64,000 nucleotides of DNA from Methylohalobius sp964654415 (GCA_964654415.1 CAZZIP010000009.1:1-64000); one strand, 5' to 3'. Counted from the first letter of the stretch, positions 7,567-17,024 are shown. Program-made: numbers and translations. The notes: generated from the sequence alone by a model not told the origin.

Positions 7567-9840
7567 TCAAGCTGGTGCTACCGGCTTTTTTTCCTCGATC
7601 ATAAATTTGAGTTCTCCGTCCTGGACGTAGAACTTCACGTGTCCGCCTTCGGTTAGGCGGCCGAACAACAAGTCCTCCGCCAGCGGTTTTTTGACGTATT
7701 CTTGGATCACCCGCGCCATTGGTCGCGCCCCCATGGCTGGATCGTAGCCACGTTCGGCGAGCCACTCCCGCGCCTGCGGGGTCAACTGTAGCGTCACGCC
7801 GCGTTCGGCGAGCTGAGACTCCAGTTCAAAAATGAATTTGTCTACCACCTGAGCGATGACCTTGCGGTCTAGCGGTCGGAACTGGATGATAGCGTCGAGC
7901 CGATTGCGAAATTCCGGGGTGAAGGTCTTTTCGATCACTTTCATGCTATCTAGGCCGTGATCCTGTGGAGTGAACCCGATCGATGCCCGGCTCGCCTCCA
8001 TTGCGCCGGCATTGGTGGTCATCACCAAGATGATATTGCGGAAATCTGCCTTGCGCCCGTTGTTGTCGGTCAAGGTACCGTGATCCATCACCTGGAGCAG
8101 TAGGTTGAACACGTCTGGATGGGCTTTTTCGATTTCATCCAGCAGCAGAACTGCGTGAGGATGCTTATTGACTTCCTCGGTGAGCAGCCCTCCTTGGTCA
8201 TAACCCACATACCCTGGCGGAGCGCCGATCAGCCGCGAGACGGTATGCCGCTCCATGTATTCGGACATATCGAAACGGATCAATTCCACTCCCAGCAATC
8301 TAGCCAACTGGCGGGTGACCTCGGTTTTCCCAACGCCGGTCGGACCTGCCAGAAGGAAGCAGCCGATGGGTTTAGATTCGGAACGAAGACCGGCGCGCGC
8401 CAGTTTGATCGCCGAAGCGAGCGCCTCGATCGCCTCGTCCTGACCGTACACCAGCATCTTCAAATTTTTCTCCAGGTCTTTAAGTTTTTCCTTGTCACTG
8501 GCCGACACTGTCTTGGGTGGGATACGGGCAATCTTGGCGACGATATACTCGATTTCTTCAGTATCGATCACGTTTTTGCGCTGATCTTCGCGCAAAAGCC
8601 TTTGCCGAGCTCCTGCCTCATCGATTACGTCGATGGCTTTGTCGGGCAGATGACGGTCGGTGATGTAGCGGGCGGAAAGCTCTGCCGCAGCTTTGAGCGC
8701 CTGTTCGGTGTATTTGACCTGATGGTGTTCTTCAAATCGCGTCTTGAGCCCTTTGAGGATCTCGAAAGTCTCGGCTACGCTCGGTTCGTGGATATCGATC
8801 TTCTGGAACCTGCGCGCTAAAGCCCGATCTTTTTCAAAAATTCCGCGATATTCCTGATAGGTGGTCGAACCGATACACCTCAGTTCTCCAGAGGCTAACA
8901 TTGGTTTGATCAGGTTGGAAGCGTCCATGACGCCCCCTGAAGCCGAGCCGGCACCGATGATAGTATGGATCTCATCGATGAATAGGATCGCTTCCGGCTG
9001 CCGCTTAAGCTGGGCCAGAAGAGATTTCAAGCGTTTTTCGAAGTCGCCGCGGTACTTGGTACCAGCCACTAACGCCCCTAAGTCGAGCGCGTAGATCACT
9101 CCGTCTTTGAGGACGTCTGGGACTTCCTCCTCGACGATTTTCTTGGCTAGCCCCTCAGCGATAGCGGTCTTACCGACTCCGGCTTCGCCCACTAGAAGGG
9201 GATTGTTCTTGCGCCGTCGGCATAGCACTTGAATCGTGCGCTCGATCTCCGCTTCGCGGCCGATCAATGGGTCGATGCGACCAGCCCGCGCCGCTTCATT
9301 GAGGTTAGTGGCATATTTTTCCAGGGGATCGGCGGTATTACTACTCTGCGAGTCTTCGCCCAAGTCGCCCATATCCTGAGAAGAAGCATTGGTTCTTGAA
9401 TCGTCTTTCGCTTTAGAGATGCCGTGCGCGATAAAATTCACGACATCCAGCCGGGTGATGTCTTGCTTGTGGAGCAGATACACGGCGTGGGAGTCCTGCT
9501 CGCTGAAAATGGCGACCAAAATATTGGCGCCGGTGACCTCCTTCTTACCGGAAGACTGAACGTGGAATACTGCCCGCTGCAAAACCCGCTGGAAGCCTAG
9601 GGTAGGCTGAGTTTCGCGGTTCATCCCGGGAGCAAGCAGGGGAGTAGTCTCGTCCAGGAACTGCACCAACTCCCGGCGCAGTTGGTCTAGATTGCCGCCA
9701 CATGCCTTGAGCACCTCCACTGCCGAGGGATTGTCCAGCATCGCCAGCAGCAGGTGTTCCACAGTGATATATTCATGGCGTTTGTCATGGGCATATTTAA
9801 ACGCCGCATTGAGGGAGTATTCCAATTCTTTGCTCAGCAT
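7567..9840 (-). CDS. clpA: ATP-dependent Clp protease ATP-binding subunit ClpA
   Basis: The AAA+ unfoldase that feeds substrates to ClpP. 757 residues: N-domain 1-145 (ClpS docking), AAA-1 with Walker A GEAGVGKT (218-225) and Walker B ILFIDEIHT, AAA-2 with Walker A GPTGVGKT and Walker B VLLLDEIEKAHPDV, arginine and sensor motifs, and the C-terminal ClpA tail. There is no long ClpB-type middle domain. The IGL-type ClpP loop could not be pinned down by eye. It lies downstream of clpS with 24 bases between, so the two are probably one transcript. clpP is not in the window. Confidence 0.97.
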   Translation of the reverse strand: MLSKELEYSLNAAFKYAHDKRHEYITVEHLLLAMLDNPSAVEVLKACGGNLDQLRRELVQFLDETTPLLAPGMNRETQPTLGFQRVLQRAVFHVQSSGKKEVTGANILVAIFSEQDSHAVYLLHKQDITRLDVVNFIAHGISKAKDDSRTNASSQDMGDLGEDSQSSNTADPLEKYATNLNEAARAGRIDPLIGREAEIERTIQVLCRRRKNNPLLVGEAGVGKTAIAEGLAKKIVEEEVPDVLKDGVIYALDLGALVAGTKYRGDFEKRLKSLLAQLKRQPEAILFIDEIHTIIGAGSASGGVMDASNLIKPMLASGELRCIGSTTYQEYRGIFEKDRALARRFQKIDIHEPSVAETFEILKGLKTRFEEHHQVKYTEQALKAAAELSARYITDRHLPDKAIDVIDEAGARQRLLREDQRKNVIDTEEIEYIVAKIARIPPKTVSASDKEKLKDLEKNLKMLVYGQDEAIEALASAIKLARAGLRSESKPIGCFLLAGPTGVGKTEVTRQLARLLGVELIRFDMSEYMERHTVSRLIGAPPGYVGYDQGGLLTEEVNKHPHAVLLLDEIEKAHPDVFNLLLQVMDHGTLTDNNGRKADFRNIILVMTTNAGAMEASRASIGFTPQDHGLDSMKVIEKTFTPEFRNRLDAIIQFRPLDRKVIAQVVDKFIFELESQLAERGVTLQLTPQAREWLAERGYDPAMGARPMARVIQEYVKKPLAEDLLFGRLTEGGHVKFYVQDGELKFMIEEKKPVAPA
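7569..7592 (+). terminator. infA terminator embedded in the clpA 3' coding end
   Basis: AAGCTGG (7569-7575) pairs with CCGGCTT (7581-7587), with one G-U pair and a 5-base loop, then continues in T residues. It overlaps the last codons of the convergent clpA gene. Confidence 0.6.
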
Positions 9841-9864
9841 GGCGGAACTCTTTTAGCTCTTAGT

Positions 9865-10194
9865 TTAAGCTTCTTCCATGGTACACAATAAAGGGTGTTG
9901 ATGGCGCCTGGAATATTCATTGACCTGCTGCACTTTGGTCTCAGCCACGTCCTTGGAAAACACCCCACACACCCCAACTCCACGGGTGTGCACGTGGAGC
10001 ATGATTTGGGTAGCCTTGTCCTCGCTCATGGCAAAGAACCGCATCAACACTTCGACCACAAAATCCATCGGGGTAAAATCATCGTTGAGCAAGATCACTT
10101 TGTACAGCGGCGGCTGCTTGAGTCTGGGCCTGGCCTCTTGGACCGCTGTGCCAGTGCCGCTGTCGCTTGTCTGTTCATCATTATATTGCGACAT
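9865..10194 (-). CDS. clpS: ClpS adaptor for N-degron substrates
   Basis: ClpS hands N-end-rule substrates to ClpA. Residues 25-108 form the core: PPLYKVILLNDDFTPMDFVV, HTRGVGVCGVFSKDVAE and the C-terminal QHPLLCTMEEA. The N-terminal 25 residues are flexible and Gln/Thr/Gly-rich, as in other ClpS proteins. ATG 10194 is chosen because GGAG stands 6 bases before it; an in-frame ATG at 10239 would add 15 residues. It lies immediately upstream of clpA. Confidence 0.95.
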   Translation of the reverse strand: MSQYNDEQTSDSGTGTAVQEARPRLKQPPLYKVILLNDDFTPMDFVVEVLMRFFAMSEDKATQIMLHVHTRGVGVCGVFSKDVAETKVQQVNEYSRRHQHPLLCTMEEA

Positions 10195-10263
10195 CGAGCG
10201 CTCCGCGAAGCTGCTTAAATTCATGTGAAATTTTGCCATTCGACCGATTTCTCAGCTACAGGT

Positions 10264-11034
10264 TCAACCTCTCTTCGGGCGCAAGCGGCGCAGATAAGAC
10301 TCGGTCTGGATGTCCAAGGGTCGATGCTTAAACGGCAGAATCCACATCTCGTACATGGAAACGATCCACATGAATACGAATGCTGTTGCCATCCCCGCCC
10401 CACCGGCGATGACCAGCCAGGCGAAATGCGGTGAAAGCTTGGTCAGCCACCAGGAAGCGATGTCGGTTAGTTGAAAAATGAAAGGCATAGCCACAGCTAG
10501 GGCTTTCAGGGACTCGGGCGCACTGGTAGCGAAACAGAAGATGATGCCGACGAACATGAAAATAAAGGCGATGCCGAACAAGTGCACGTGAGTGACTCGG
10601 ACTAGCGATTGTACCGTAGCGCCGGTGTCGGTCTGGGCGCGTTTCTGCACCTCTTCAAAGCGGGTAAAATCGGGCTGGGAGGAGTTAGGGCCATGGCACA
10701 TTACGCAGCGGTTTTCAATGATGGGTTTGATCGTCTTTTCATACTCGGCTTGGGGGGCGCCGTCACGCACCCATTGAATGATCTGAAACCGTTCCTGTGG
10801 TGAGGCATACGGCTGCATCGGGCCGTTGAGCATGGTTTCCAACTTAGACCCTGAACGATTGCCGTAATAGCTGTAGACGATGTCTTCAATCGACAAGCCG
10901 AATTTGCTGTCGGCCATGCCGTGGGTAAACAGGATCTGCAACAAAGCGACGAAATACCCGATGGCAATGATGATTAGGTAAGAGGAAAACAAAACCTTGG
11001 CGGAAAAAGGCAGGTTTTTCAATTCATAGGGCAT
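10264..11034 (-). CDS. Membrane protein with a c-type heme motif
   Basis: A 256-residue membrane protein: a helix at about 15-37, an extracytoplasmic stretch 38-145 holding one CVMCH motif (residues 110-114, in ENRCVMCHGPNSSQPDF), then three helices between about 148 and 240, and a basic tail. The single CxxCH after a membrane anchor suggests one covalently bound heme and an electron-transfer role. Similar uncharacterised proteins exist in sulfur- and methane-oxidising proteobacteria, but I cannot name a pathway. It is upstream of clpS on the same strand, 69 bases away, and probably independent. Confidence 0.7.
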   Translation of the reverse strand: MPYELKNLPFSAKVLFSSYLIIIAIGYFVALLQILFTHGMADSKFGLSIEDIVYSYYGNRSGSKLETMLNGPMQPYASPQERFQIIQWVRDGAPQAEYEKTIKPIIENRCVMCHGPNSSQPDFTRFEEVQKRAQTDTGATVQSLVRVTHVHLFGIAFIFMFVGIIFCFATSAPESLKALAVAMPFIFQLTDIASWWLTKLSPHFAWLVIAGGAGMATAFVFMWIVSMYEMWILPFKHRPLDIQTESYLRRLRPKRG

Positions 11035-11166
11035 TGCATGGTCCCGACGTGCTTGCTTTGAGAGTGGACTTAAAAATCATTATTTTCCCTAAATATCTAG
11101 TTTGGCAAGATATACGCGGGGGAAATACAGTAAAATTATTCCGTTGATTTTCCTCAAAGAGCCGCC

Positions 11167-11607
11167 ATGGTTTGGAAACCGAACGTAACCGTCGCTGCAG
11201 TGATCGAGCAGGCAGGGCGCTACTTATTGGTCGAAGAGATGATCGACGGCCAAGCCGTCCTGAATCAGCCTGCCGGACACTTAGAAGAGGGAGAGACCTT
11301 GCCTCAAGCGGTGACGCGGGAGGTGCTGGAAGAGACCGGCTGGCGTTTTGAACCGCAGATGTTGGTGGCGATCCAATTGTACCGGGTGCCGACGGCTGCA
11401 TTGACTTTCCTGCGCTTTGCCTTCACCGGTCGGATCTGCTGTCAAGAAAATCGTCGCCTCGATGAAAGCATCCTTGCCACCCATTGGTTGAGTCGGGCAG
11501 AAATCGAGGCGCAGCGGGAAAAATTAAGAAGCCCCTTGGTCCTGGAATCGATTGCCGCTTACGAGAGCGGCTGCAGGTACCCTTTAAATATTCTACATTC
11601 GCTCTAA
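11167..11607 (+). CDS. nudJ: NudJ-type Nudix phosphatase
   Basis: The Nudix box is complete at about residues 38-60 (GHLEEGETLPQAVTREVLEE, then TGW), giving the metal-binding REVLEE core. The 146-residue length and the pattern MVWKPNVTVAAVIE match NudJ, a nucleoside tri/diphosphatase also active on HMP-PP. It sits one base before mnmA, the same neighbour as in enterobacteria, and the pair is probably co-transcribed with purB. Confidence 0.92.
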   Translation: MVWKPNVTVAAVIEQAGRYLLVEEMIDGQAVLNQPAGHLEEGETLPQAVTREVLEETGWRFEPQMLVAIQLYRVPTAALTFLRFAFTGRICCQENRRLDESILATHWLSRAEIEAQREKLRSPLVLESIAAYESGCRYPLNILHSL

Positions 11608-11608
11608 G

Positions 11609-12739
11609 ATGAAAATTCTCGTTGGTCTGTCGGGCGGAGTGGACTCCTCGGTAGCCGCGCTCAAGCTCCTGGAGCAGGGTCATGAAGTTGCCGGCCTGTT
11701 CATGAAAAACTGGGACGAGGACGATGGCACCGAATACTGCACCGCGCTGCGCGATTTAGAAGATGCCCAGATGGTCTGCGATCGCCTCGGCATCGAGCTG
11801 TACACAGTGAATTTTGCCGCCGAGTACTGGGAGTCCGTATTCAGCCATTTTCTTGCCGAATACCGCGCCGGCCGTACGCCTAACCCAGACGTCTTGTGCA
11901 ACAAGCATATCAAGTTCAAGGCTTTTTTAGACTATGCCTTGGATTTGGGTTTTACGGTCATTGCAACTGGTCACTATGCCCGGGTCTTAAAGCGTCAGGG
12001 TCGGTTTGAGCTGCTGCGCGGCTGCGATAAGGCCAAAGACCAGAGCTATTTCCTCTATGCCATGGGCCAAGAAGCTCTCTCCCGCACCTGGTTTCCCTTA
12101 GGGGAGCTTTATAAATCCGAGGTGCGCGCTATCGCCGCCAAAGCTGGGTTTCCCAACCACGCCAAGAAAGACAGCACCGGCATCTGTTTCATCGGCGAGC
12201 GTAAATTCCGCGAGTTTCTCATGCGGTACTTGCCGCCGTGCCCAGGCCCTATCGCTACCCCAGAGGGGGAAGTGGTCGGCGAGCACCAGGGGTTGATGTA
12301 CTACACTCTGGGTCAACGCCAGGGACTTAGGATCGGCGGCCGTGCTGGCGCCAAAGACTTGCCCTGGTACGTAGTGGGCAAAGATTTGGAACGCAACCTG
12401 TTGATAGTGGCTCAAGGTCACGATCATCCTTTGCTGTTCCACACGACCTTGGAAGCCGTGCAGACCGAGTGGCTAGCTGGGATGCCGCCGGCCAGGTCTT
12501 TCCGCTGTTGGGCCAAAATCCGCTATCGCCAGCCTGAGCAACCCTGTCGGGTGGAACAACTCGGTTCCGACCGCTGCCGAGTCATCTTCGATCAACCCCA
12601 GCGCGCTATTACCCCGGGACAGTCGGTGGTATTTTATGCTGGCGAAGTGACTTTGGGAGGCGGAGTGATTGAGACGGTCGGCGCTTTTGTCAGTACTAAA
12701 CCGCAAATCGAGGAACCCGTTCTATGCGCGCCCCAATGA
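11609..12739 (+). CDS. mnmA: tRNA-specific 2-thiouridylase MnmA
   Basis: Thiolates U34 of tRNA-Lys, -Glu and -Gln. 376 residues: PP-loop SGGVDSSVAA at residues 8-17; catalytic Cys in NPDVLCNKHIKF (about 98); second catalytic Cys in DSTGICFIGER (about 194); central and C-terminal beta domains (YYTLGQRQGL, then GQSVVFY). All elements are intact. It follows nudJ by one base and overlaps purB by 16 bases. Confidence 0.97.
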   Translation: MKILVGLSGGVDSSVAALKLLEQGHEVAGLFMKNWDEDDGTEYCTALRDLEDAQMVCDRLGIELYTVNFAAEYWESVFSHFLAEYRAGRTPNPDVLCNKHIKFKAFLDYALDLGFTVIATGHYARVLKRQGRFELLRGCDKAKDQSYFLYAMGQEALSRTWFPLGELYKSEVRAIAAKAGFPNHAKKDSTGICFIGERKFREFLMRYLPPCPGPIATPEGEVVGEHQGLMYYTLGQRQGLRIGGRAGAKDLPWYVVGKDLERNLLIVAQGHDHPLLFHTTLEAVQTEWLAGMPPARSFRCWAKIRYRQPEQPCRVEQLGSDRCRVIFDQPQRAITPGQSVVFYAGEVTLGGGVIETVGAFVSTKPQIEEPVLCAPQ

Positions 12740-14088
12740 CTGCAATTTCACCTGTAGATGGACGGTACGCCGACCAAAACGAACTATTGCGCCCGATCTT
12801 CAGCGAATATGGTCTGATCCGCTACCGGGTCCTGGTGGAAATTGAGTGGCTTAAGGCGTTTTCAGCAGAGCCTAAGATTGCCGAGGTACCGCCATTTTCG
12901 GCAGAAGCTCGGCGTTTTCTAGAAAAGATCGCTGCCAATTTCAACGAAGCCGACGCGCTAAGGGTCAAGGAGATAGAGCGCACGACCAATCACGACGTTA
13001 AAGCGGTGGAGTATTTCCTCAAGGAAAAAGTGGCAAGCTTCCCGGAATTGGCAAAGGTTTCGGAGTTTATCCACTTTGCTTGCACTTCCGAGGACATCAA
13101 CAACCTGGCCTATGGCTTGATGCTCAAGGAGGGACGCGACTTGGCCCTGTTGCCTTTGATCGATGAGGTCATTGAGGAAATCGCCGCTTTTGCCCATCGC
13201 ACCGCAGCGGTGCCGATGCTTTCGCGTACTCATGGGCAGCCGGCTAGCCCTACTACCTTAGGCAAAGAGATGGCCAACTTCGTCTATCGCCTGCGGCGCG
13301 GCCGGGAAAAGTTGGCGCAAGTAGAAATCTTGGGCAAGATCAACGGCGCGGTGGGTAACTACAACGCCCATTGCTTGGCTTTTCCTGAAGTGGACTGGGA
13401 GGCGTTCGCCAGGAGGTTTGTAGAGGGGCTGGGCCTTTCCTGGAACCGCTATACCACCCAGATCGATCCCCATGACTGGCTGGCCGAGTGGTTTGACGCG
13501 CTAAGCCGACTGAATACCGTCCTGATCGACTTCGACCGCGACGTGTGGGGGTACATCGCCTTAGGATACTTTAAGCAAAAGACCGTCGCCGGGGAAGTAG
13601 GATCATCCGCCATGCCCCACAAGGTAAACCCCATCGATTTCGAAAACTCGGAGGGGAATTTGGGGATCGCCAACGCGCTCGCTCGCCATTTCGCAGAGAA
13701 GCTTCCTATCTCCCGCTGGCAGCGGGATTTGAGCGATTCTACCGTGCTGCGCAACTTGGGGGTAGCCATCGCTCACACCAGGATTGCTTGGCATAGCACG
13801 CTTAAAGGGCTGGCCAAACTTGAGGTAGACGAAGCCCGCTTGGGCGCAGACCTGGAGGCCAACTGGGAGGTGCTGGCCGAAGCGGTCCAAACGGTGATGC
13901 GCCGCTACGGAATCGATAAGCCTTATGAGAAACTTAAGGAGCTGACCCGAGGCCGCAGGGTCGATGCGGCTTGCCTGCGGGCCTTCGTCGCAAATCTGCC
14001 GCTTCCGGATGAGGCCAAGACCAGGCTTATGGCCTTGACTCCTAGGGCCTATACCGGTTTGGCGCAACGTTTGGCGGAGGAAATTTAA
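12724..14088 (+). CDS. purB: Adenylosuccinate lyase
   Basis: Catalyses two fumarate-releasing steps of purine synthesis. 454 residues with the superfamily signature SSAMPHKVNPIDFEN (about residues 296-310), the catalytic His in SRTHGQPASPTT (about 170) and the N-terminal SPVDGRY. ATG 12724 gives four residues before the conserved TAISPVDGRY, as in E. coli; ATG 12736, which makes an ATGA overlap with mnmA, is an alternative. Its order after mnmA is a gammaproteobacterial trait. Confidence 0.96.
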   Translation: MRAPMTAISPVDGRYADQNELLRPIFSEYGLIRYRVLVEIEWLKAFSAEPKIAEVPPFSAEARRFLEKIAANFNEADALRVKEIERTTNHDVKAVEYFLKEKVASFPELAKVSEFIHFACTSEDINNLAYGLMLKEGRDLALLPLIDEVIEEIAAFAHRTAAVPMLSRTHGQPASPTTLGKEMANFVYRLRRGREKLAQVEILGKINGAVGNYNAHCLAFPEVDWEAFARRFVEGLGLSWNRYTTQIDPHDWLAEWFDALSRLNTVLIDFDRDVWGYIALGYFKQKTVAGEVGSSAMPHKVNPIDFENSEGNLGIANALARHFAEKLPISRWQRDLSDSTVLRNLGVAIAHTRIAWHSTLKGLAKLEVDEARLGADLEANWEVLAEAVQTVMRRYGIDKPYEKLKELTRGRRVDAACLRAFVANLPLPDEAKTRLMALTPRAYTGLAQRLAEEI

Positions 14089-14217
14089 AATTTTCGTGAA
14101 CTCGGTCACACTAAAAACCCATGGGCCTGCTAACTTTAAGAACGTGGTCGTCATACAGGCTGGCGGTGAATCTGCCCTCTATCCACACCTCCTTCCACCG
14201 CCATTGCCGACGACTTC

Positions 14218-14257
14218 ACCCCGGGAGTTCCTAAAAAGGTTGCGCCCGGGGTTTTTG
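14218..14257 (+). terminator. Terminator between purB and mtaB
   Basis: ACCCCGGG (14218-14225) pairs with CCCGGGGT (14245-14252) around a 19-base loop, followed by TTTT. It would end the nudJ-mnmA-purB transcript. Its 3' side is 14 bases before the mtaB start, so it could also attenuate mtaB. Confidence 0.65.
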
Positions 14258-14270
14258 CTGCAAAGCCAGC

Positions 14271-15575
14271 ATGTACGTTGCTTTTGAGACTCTTGGTTGT
14301 CGCCTGAACGAGGCGGAAGCGGAGAACTGGGCGCGGAAGTTTGCCGCCTTGGGGGCCAAGATCGTGCCGGCGGCGCAGGCCGAAATCATAGTGTTCAACA
14401 CCTGTGCCGTCACTCAGGAAGCGGTGCGCAAATCGCGCCAGTTGATTCGACGTATCAGGCGCACCAATCCCAGTGCCAGGTTAGTGGTCAGCGGCTGTTA
14501 CGCCACCTTACACGCTAACGAAGCCGCTCGAGCTTTGGGAGTGGATCTGGTGATCGTCAACCGCGACAAAGACCGGTTGGTGGAATTGACGAAAGCTTGG
14601 CTGAAGGAGACGTTCGCCCCACTGGATGAGAGTGGTGTGATGTTTACCCGCAGTCGCCAGCGCGCGTTCGTCAAAGTCCAGGACGGCTGTCGCCACCGCT
14701 GCACTTTTTGCATTGTCACTGTAGCCAGAGGCGCAGAGCGCAGCCGACCTATAGCCGAAGTGGTGGCTGAAATCAAAAGACTGCGCGCCGAAGGTGTCCA
14801 TGAGGCAGTGTTGACTGGGGTTCATCTGGGGGGCTACGGCAGCGATCTGGGAATTCGGCTTGAGCATTTGATCGCAGCGGTGCTGGAGGAAACCGATCTG
14901 CCGCGTCTTAGGCTTGGGTCGCTCGAGCCTTGGGAGCTTGGCGATGATTTTTTCCGGCTTTTCCAAAACCCACGCTTGATGCCCCATCTCCACCTCCCTC
15001 TGCAAAGCGGGTCCGATGCCGTGTTAAAGCGCATGGCGCGGCGCTGTCGTAGGTGCGATTTCCAACAACTCGTCGCCCTCGCCCGGGAGCATCGCCCGGA
15101 CCTGACGCTGACTACCGACATTATTGTCGGTTTTCCTGGCGAAACCGAGGCAGACTTTCAGCAAACCTTGGAGATGGTGGAAGCCATCGGCTTTGCCCAC
15201 GTCCACGTTTTTCCCTATTCCCCGCGCGCTGGAACTGCAGCAGCGGCTTTTGCGGATCAGGTGCCGGAACCGACCAAACAAGCGCGCAGCCGCAGCTTGC
15301 GTATCCTTGCAGCCAGATTGCGCCGCGCGGTTTTGGAACAGCATCTGGGACGCATTGAGCCGGTGTTGTGGGAAAAATGCTGCGAAGAAGGGAGTGAATG
15401 GATCTTTTTCGGTTACACCCCGCATTACTTGCGGGTGCAGATCAGAGTACCCAAAGGGTTGGACCTCGCCAACACCATACTTCCTGCCCGTTTGTTTGGT
15501 CTTACGCCAGAAGGGGATCAATTAGTGGCTGAGCTTATTTCTAATTCTAATTGGGAGCGCGCGTTGACAAAATAA
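14271..15575 (+). CDS. mtaB: tRNA t6A37 methylthiotransferase MtaB
   Basis: A radical-SAM enzyme converting t6A37 to ms2t6A37 in ANN-decoding tRNAs. 434 residues: an N-terminal methylthiotransferase domain with iron-sulfur cysteines (ETLGCRLNEAE, FNTCAVT, VVSGCYA), the radical-SAM CRHRCTFC at about residues 141-148, and a C-terminal TRAM-like region. The LGCRLN start and no long TRAM favour MtaB over MiaB or RimO. The last 58 bases overlap the convergent cysZ gene; both reading frames look genuine there. Confidence 0.92.
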   Translation: MYVAFETLGCRLNEAEAENWARKFAALGAKIVPAAQAEIIVFNTCAVTQEAVRKSRQLIRRIRRTNPSARLVVSGCYATLHANEAARALGVDLVIVNRDKDRLVELTKAWLKETFAPLDESGVMFTRSRQRAFVKVQDGCRHRCTFCIVTVARGAERSRPIAEVVAEIKRLRAEGVHEAVLTGVHLGGYGSDLGIRLEHLIAAVLEETDLPRLRLGSLEPWELGDDFFRLFQNPRLMPHLHLPLQSGSDAVLKRMARRCRRCDFQQLVALAREHRPDLTLTTDIIVGFPGETEADFQQTLEMVEAIGFAHVHVFPYSPRAGTAAAAFADQVPEPTKQARSRSLRILAARLRRAVLEQHLGRIEPVLWEKCCEEGSEWIFFGYTPHYLRVQIRVPKGLDLANTILPARLFGLTPEGDQLVAELISNSNWERALTK

Positions 15576-16291
15576 AGCGTCGCCCCGATCACCGCCGCCG
15601 GTGGCACCAGAACGTTCAGCAGGGGAATCCCGATGCCAAGCATCACCACACCGCCCAGAGTGAGCTCTCCCACCCATGCTTGCCGGAGCAACCGCTTTGC
15701 TTCTGGAAACAGAATGCCGTGATTGGCCAGAGGATAGGCGCTGTATTCCAGCCCCAAGAACCAGGCATTGAGCACCAGCCACAACAAAGGGGTGATGAGA
15801 TTCACGCCTGGGATCAAACTCAGAATGGCTAAGGGAGCAGCCCACTGCAAAAAATAGCCAAGGCGCCGGACTTCCGCCCCCATCTCCTGGGCTATCGTTT
15901 TAGTTAAGCTAGCCTCGGGAGGGCGCGGCGGAATACCGGTGAGGAGCTGTTCGGTGCGCTCTGCCAGTTTGGCATAGAACGGTGCAGCCAATAAGTTGGC
16001 CACCAGCGTAAAGCTGAAAAAAGTGATTAGGACGACGGTGAAGCCGAATAGCGGCCACAACAGCCAGCGCAACCAGTCGAGCCAGCTAGGGATGAGCCAA
16101 TCGAGTAGGTCGGCGAAGAAATAGCCCGCAAGGCCGAAAGCGCTGGCAAACAGGATCAGGTTGATCAGGAGCGGGATAAGGACGAATCGACGCAGCTGTG
16201 GCCGGCCCAAAAGCACCATTCCCCGGCCCAGGCAACCTAGGGCATAAACGGGATTGTTGAGCTTTCTAGTATCATAACCGGCAATAGGCAT
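15518..16291 (-). CDS. cysZ: CysZ/EI24-family membrane protein, probable sulfate transporter
   Basis: 257 residues with four main hydrophobic blocks (about 38-65, 75-105, 155-185, 205-240) and the CysZ-type patterns NPVYALGCLGRG near the N-terminus and NLLAAPFYAKLAERTEQLLTG (split by a loop). CysZ is a high-affinity sulfate channel of the inner membrane. It fits with cysJI elsewhere in the window but is not adjacent to it. The 3' end overlaps mtaB by 58 bases. The next gene on its strand, the acyltransferase, lies 43 bases upstream, so a shared transcript is possible. Confidence 0.82.
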   Translation of the reverse strand: MPIAGYDTRKLNNPVYALGCLGRGMVLLGRPQLRRFVLIPLLINLILFASAFGLAGYFFADLLDWLIPSWLDWLRWLLWPLFGFTVVLITFFSFTLVANLLAAPFYAKLAERTEQLLTGIPPRPPEASLTKTIAQEMGAEVRRLGYFLQWAAPLAILSLIPGVNLITPLLWLVLNAWFLGLEYSAYPLANHGILFPEAKRLLRQAWVGELTLGGVVMLGIGIPLLNVLVPPAAVIGATLYFVNARSQLELEISSATN

Positions 16292-16334
16292 GATTTTCTG
16301 TTGGCGAGCGTAACTTTACAGCGCGTAATGACGG

Positions 16335-17024
16335 TCAAGCGGCCAGCGCTGGTTTTCCATAGCTTGGCAGATTCTGCTGCATGAGGGAATAAGGGATCAA
16401 GGTGTTTCTCCTGGAGAACATGGCATGAACTGCCATTGATCGCTGGGCGATCCCATCGAATGCAGTCGCCAGCGTGGCCAGATAGGGGAATCGGATACCC
16501 CGGTGCTCGCAGGGGGCACCGATGACATCCATATGCATCCCCAGATTGCCGACGATGCGCATGATCGAGCGCCGGCATAGAAATAACCAGTAATCGATCT
16601 TGATCCGCTCGCTGTATTCTTTGGCAGCCCGGATCAGCCCGAGCAGGACTTCCGGTTCGCTGACCACCTGCTGTTTGCCGTGACGGCGGAACGACTTTAG
16701 GATGGATAGGCGTGACAATTCGGCAAAGCTTTTCCCCTCGACTGCATATCCTTTCAAGGAAAACTTCGCGATCTTAGTTATCGGTAGCTGATCCGGCCTC
16801 CCGATAACCAAGCGAGCGGTACCTACCCAACTGCCACTGGCCTTGTGCCGAATCAAGAAGTGAACGGAATAGCGATCAAACTCATCGGTTTCGAGGCAAT
16901 CTTCGAAGCGATCTAAGGATTCGAATCGTTTTTCCAGACAATAAACCTGATAGCGTAGGCGATAATGGATCAAGCGGCTTTCTGCGGTATCAGCAATAAC
17001 TGCTTGATAACGACTGTCGAACAT
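16335..17024 (-). CDS. PEP-CTERM/exosortase-associated acyltransferase-like protein
   Basis: A 229-residue GNAT-fold protein resembling the N-acyl amino acid synthase/autoinducer synthase group found with exosortase systems. Typical points are the N-terminal YRLRYQVYCLEKRFESL, FEDCLETDEFDRYSVHFLIRH, the core GSWVGTARLV and the later FAELSRLSILKSFR, where LuxI-like enzymes carry comparable acidic/Arg residues. Predicted role: joining an acyl chain from acyl-ACP to a small molecule. No exosortase or PEP-CTERM protein is in the window. AGAGGAG precedes ATG 17024. It is divergent from the quinone oxidoreductase; two inverted repeats lie between. Confidence 0.75.
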   Translation of the reverse strand: MFDSRYQAVIADTAESRLIHYRLRYQVYCLEKRFESLDRFEDCLETDEFDRYSVHFLIRHKASGSWVGTARLVIGRPDQLPITKIAKFSLKGYAVEGKSFAELSRLSILKSFRRHGKQQVVSEPEVLLGLIRAAKEYSERIKIDYWLFLCRRSIMRIVGNLGMHMDVIGAPCEHRGIRFPYLATLATAFDGIAQRSMAVHAMFSRRNTLIPYSLMQQNLPSYGKPALAA

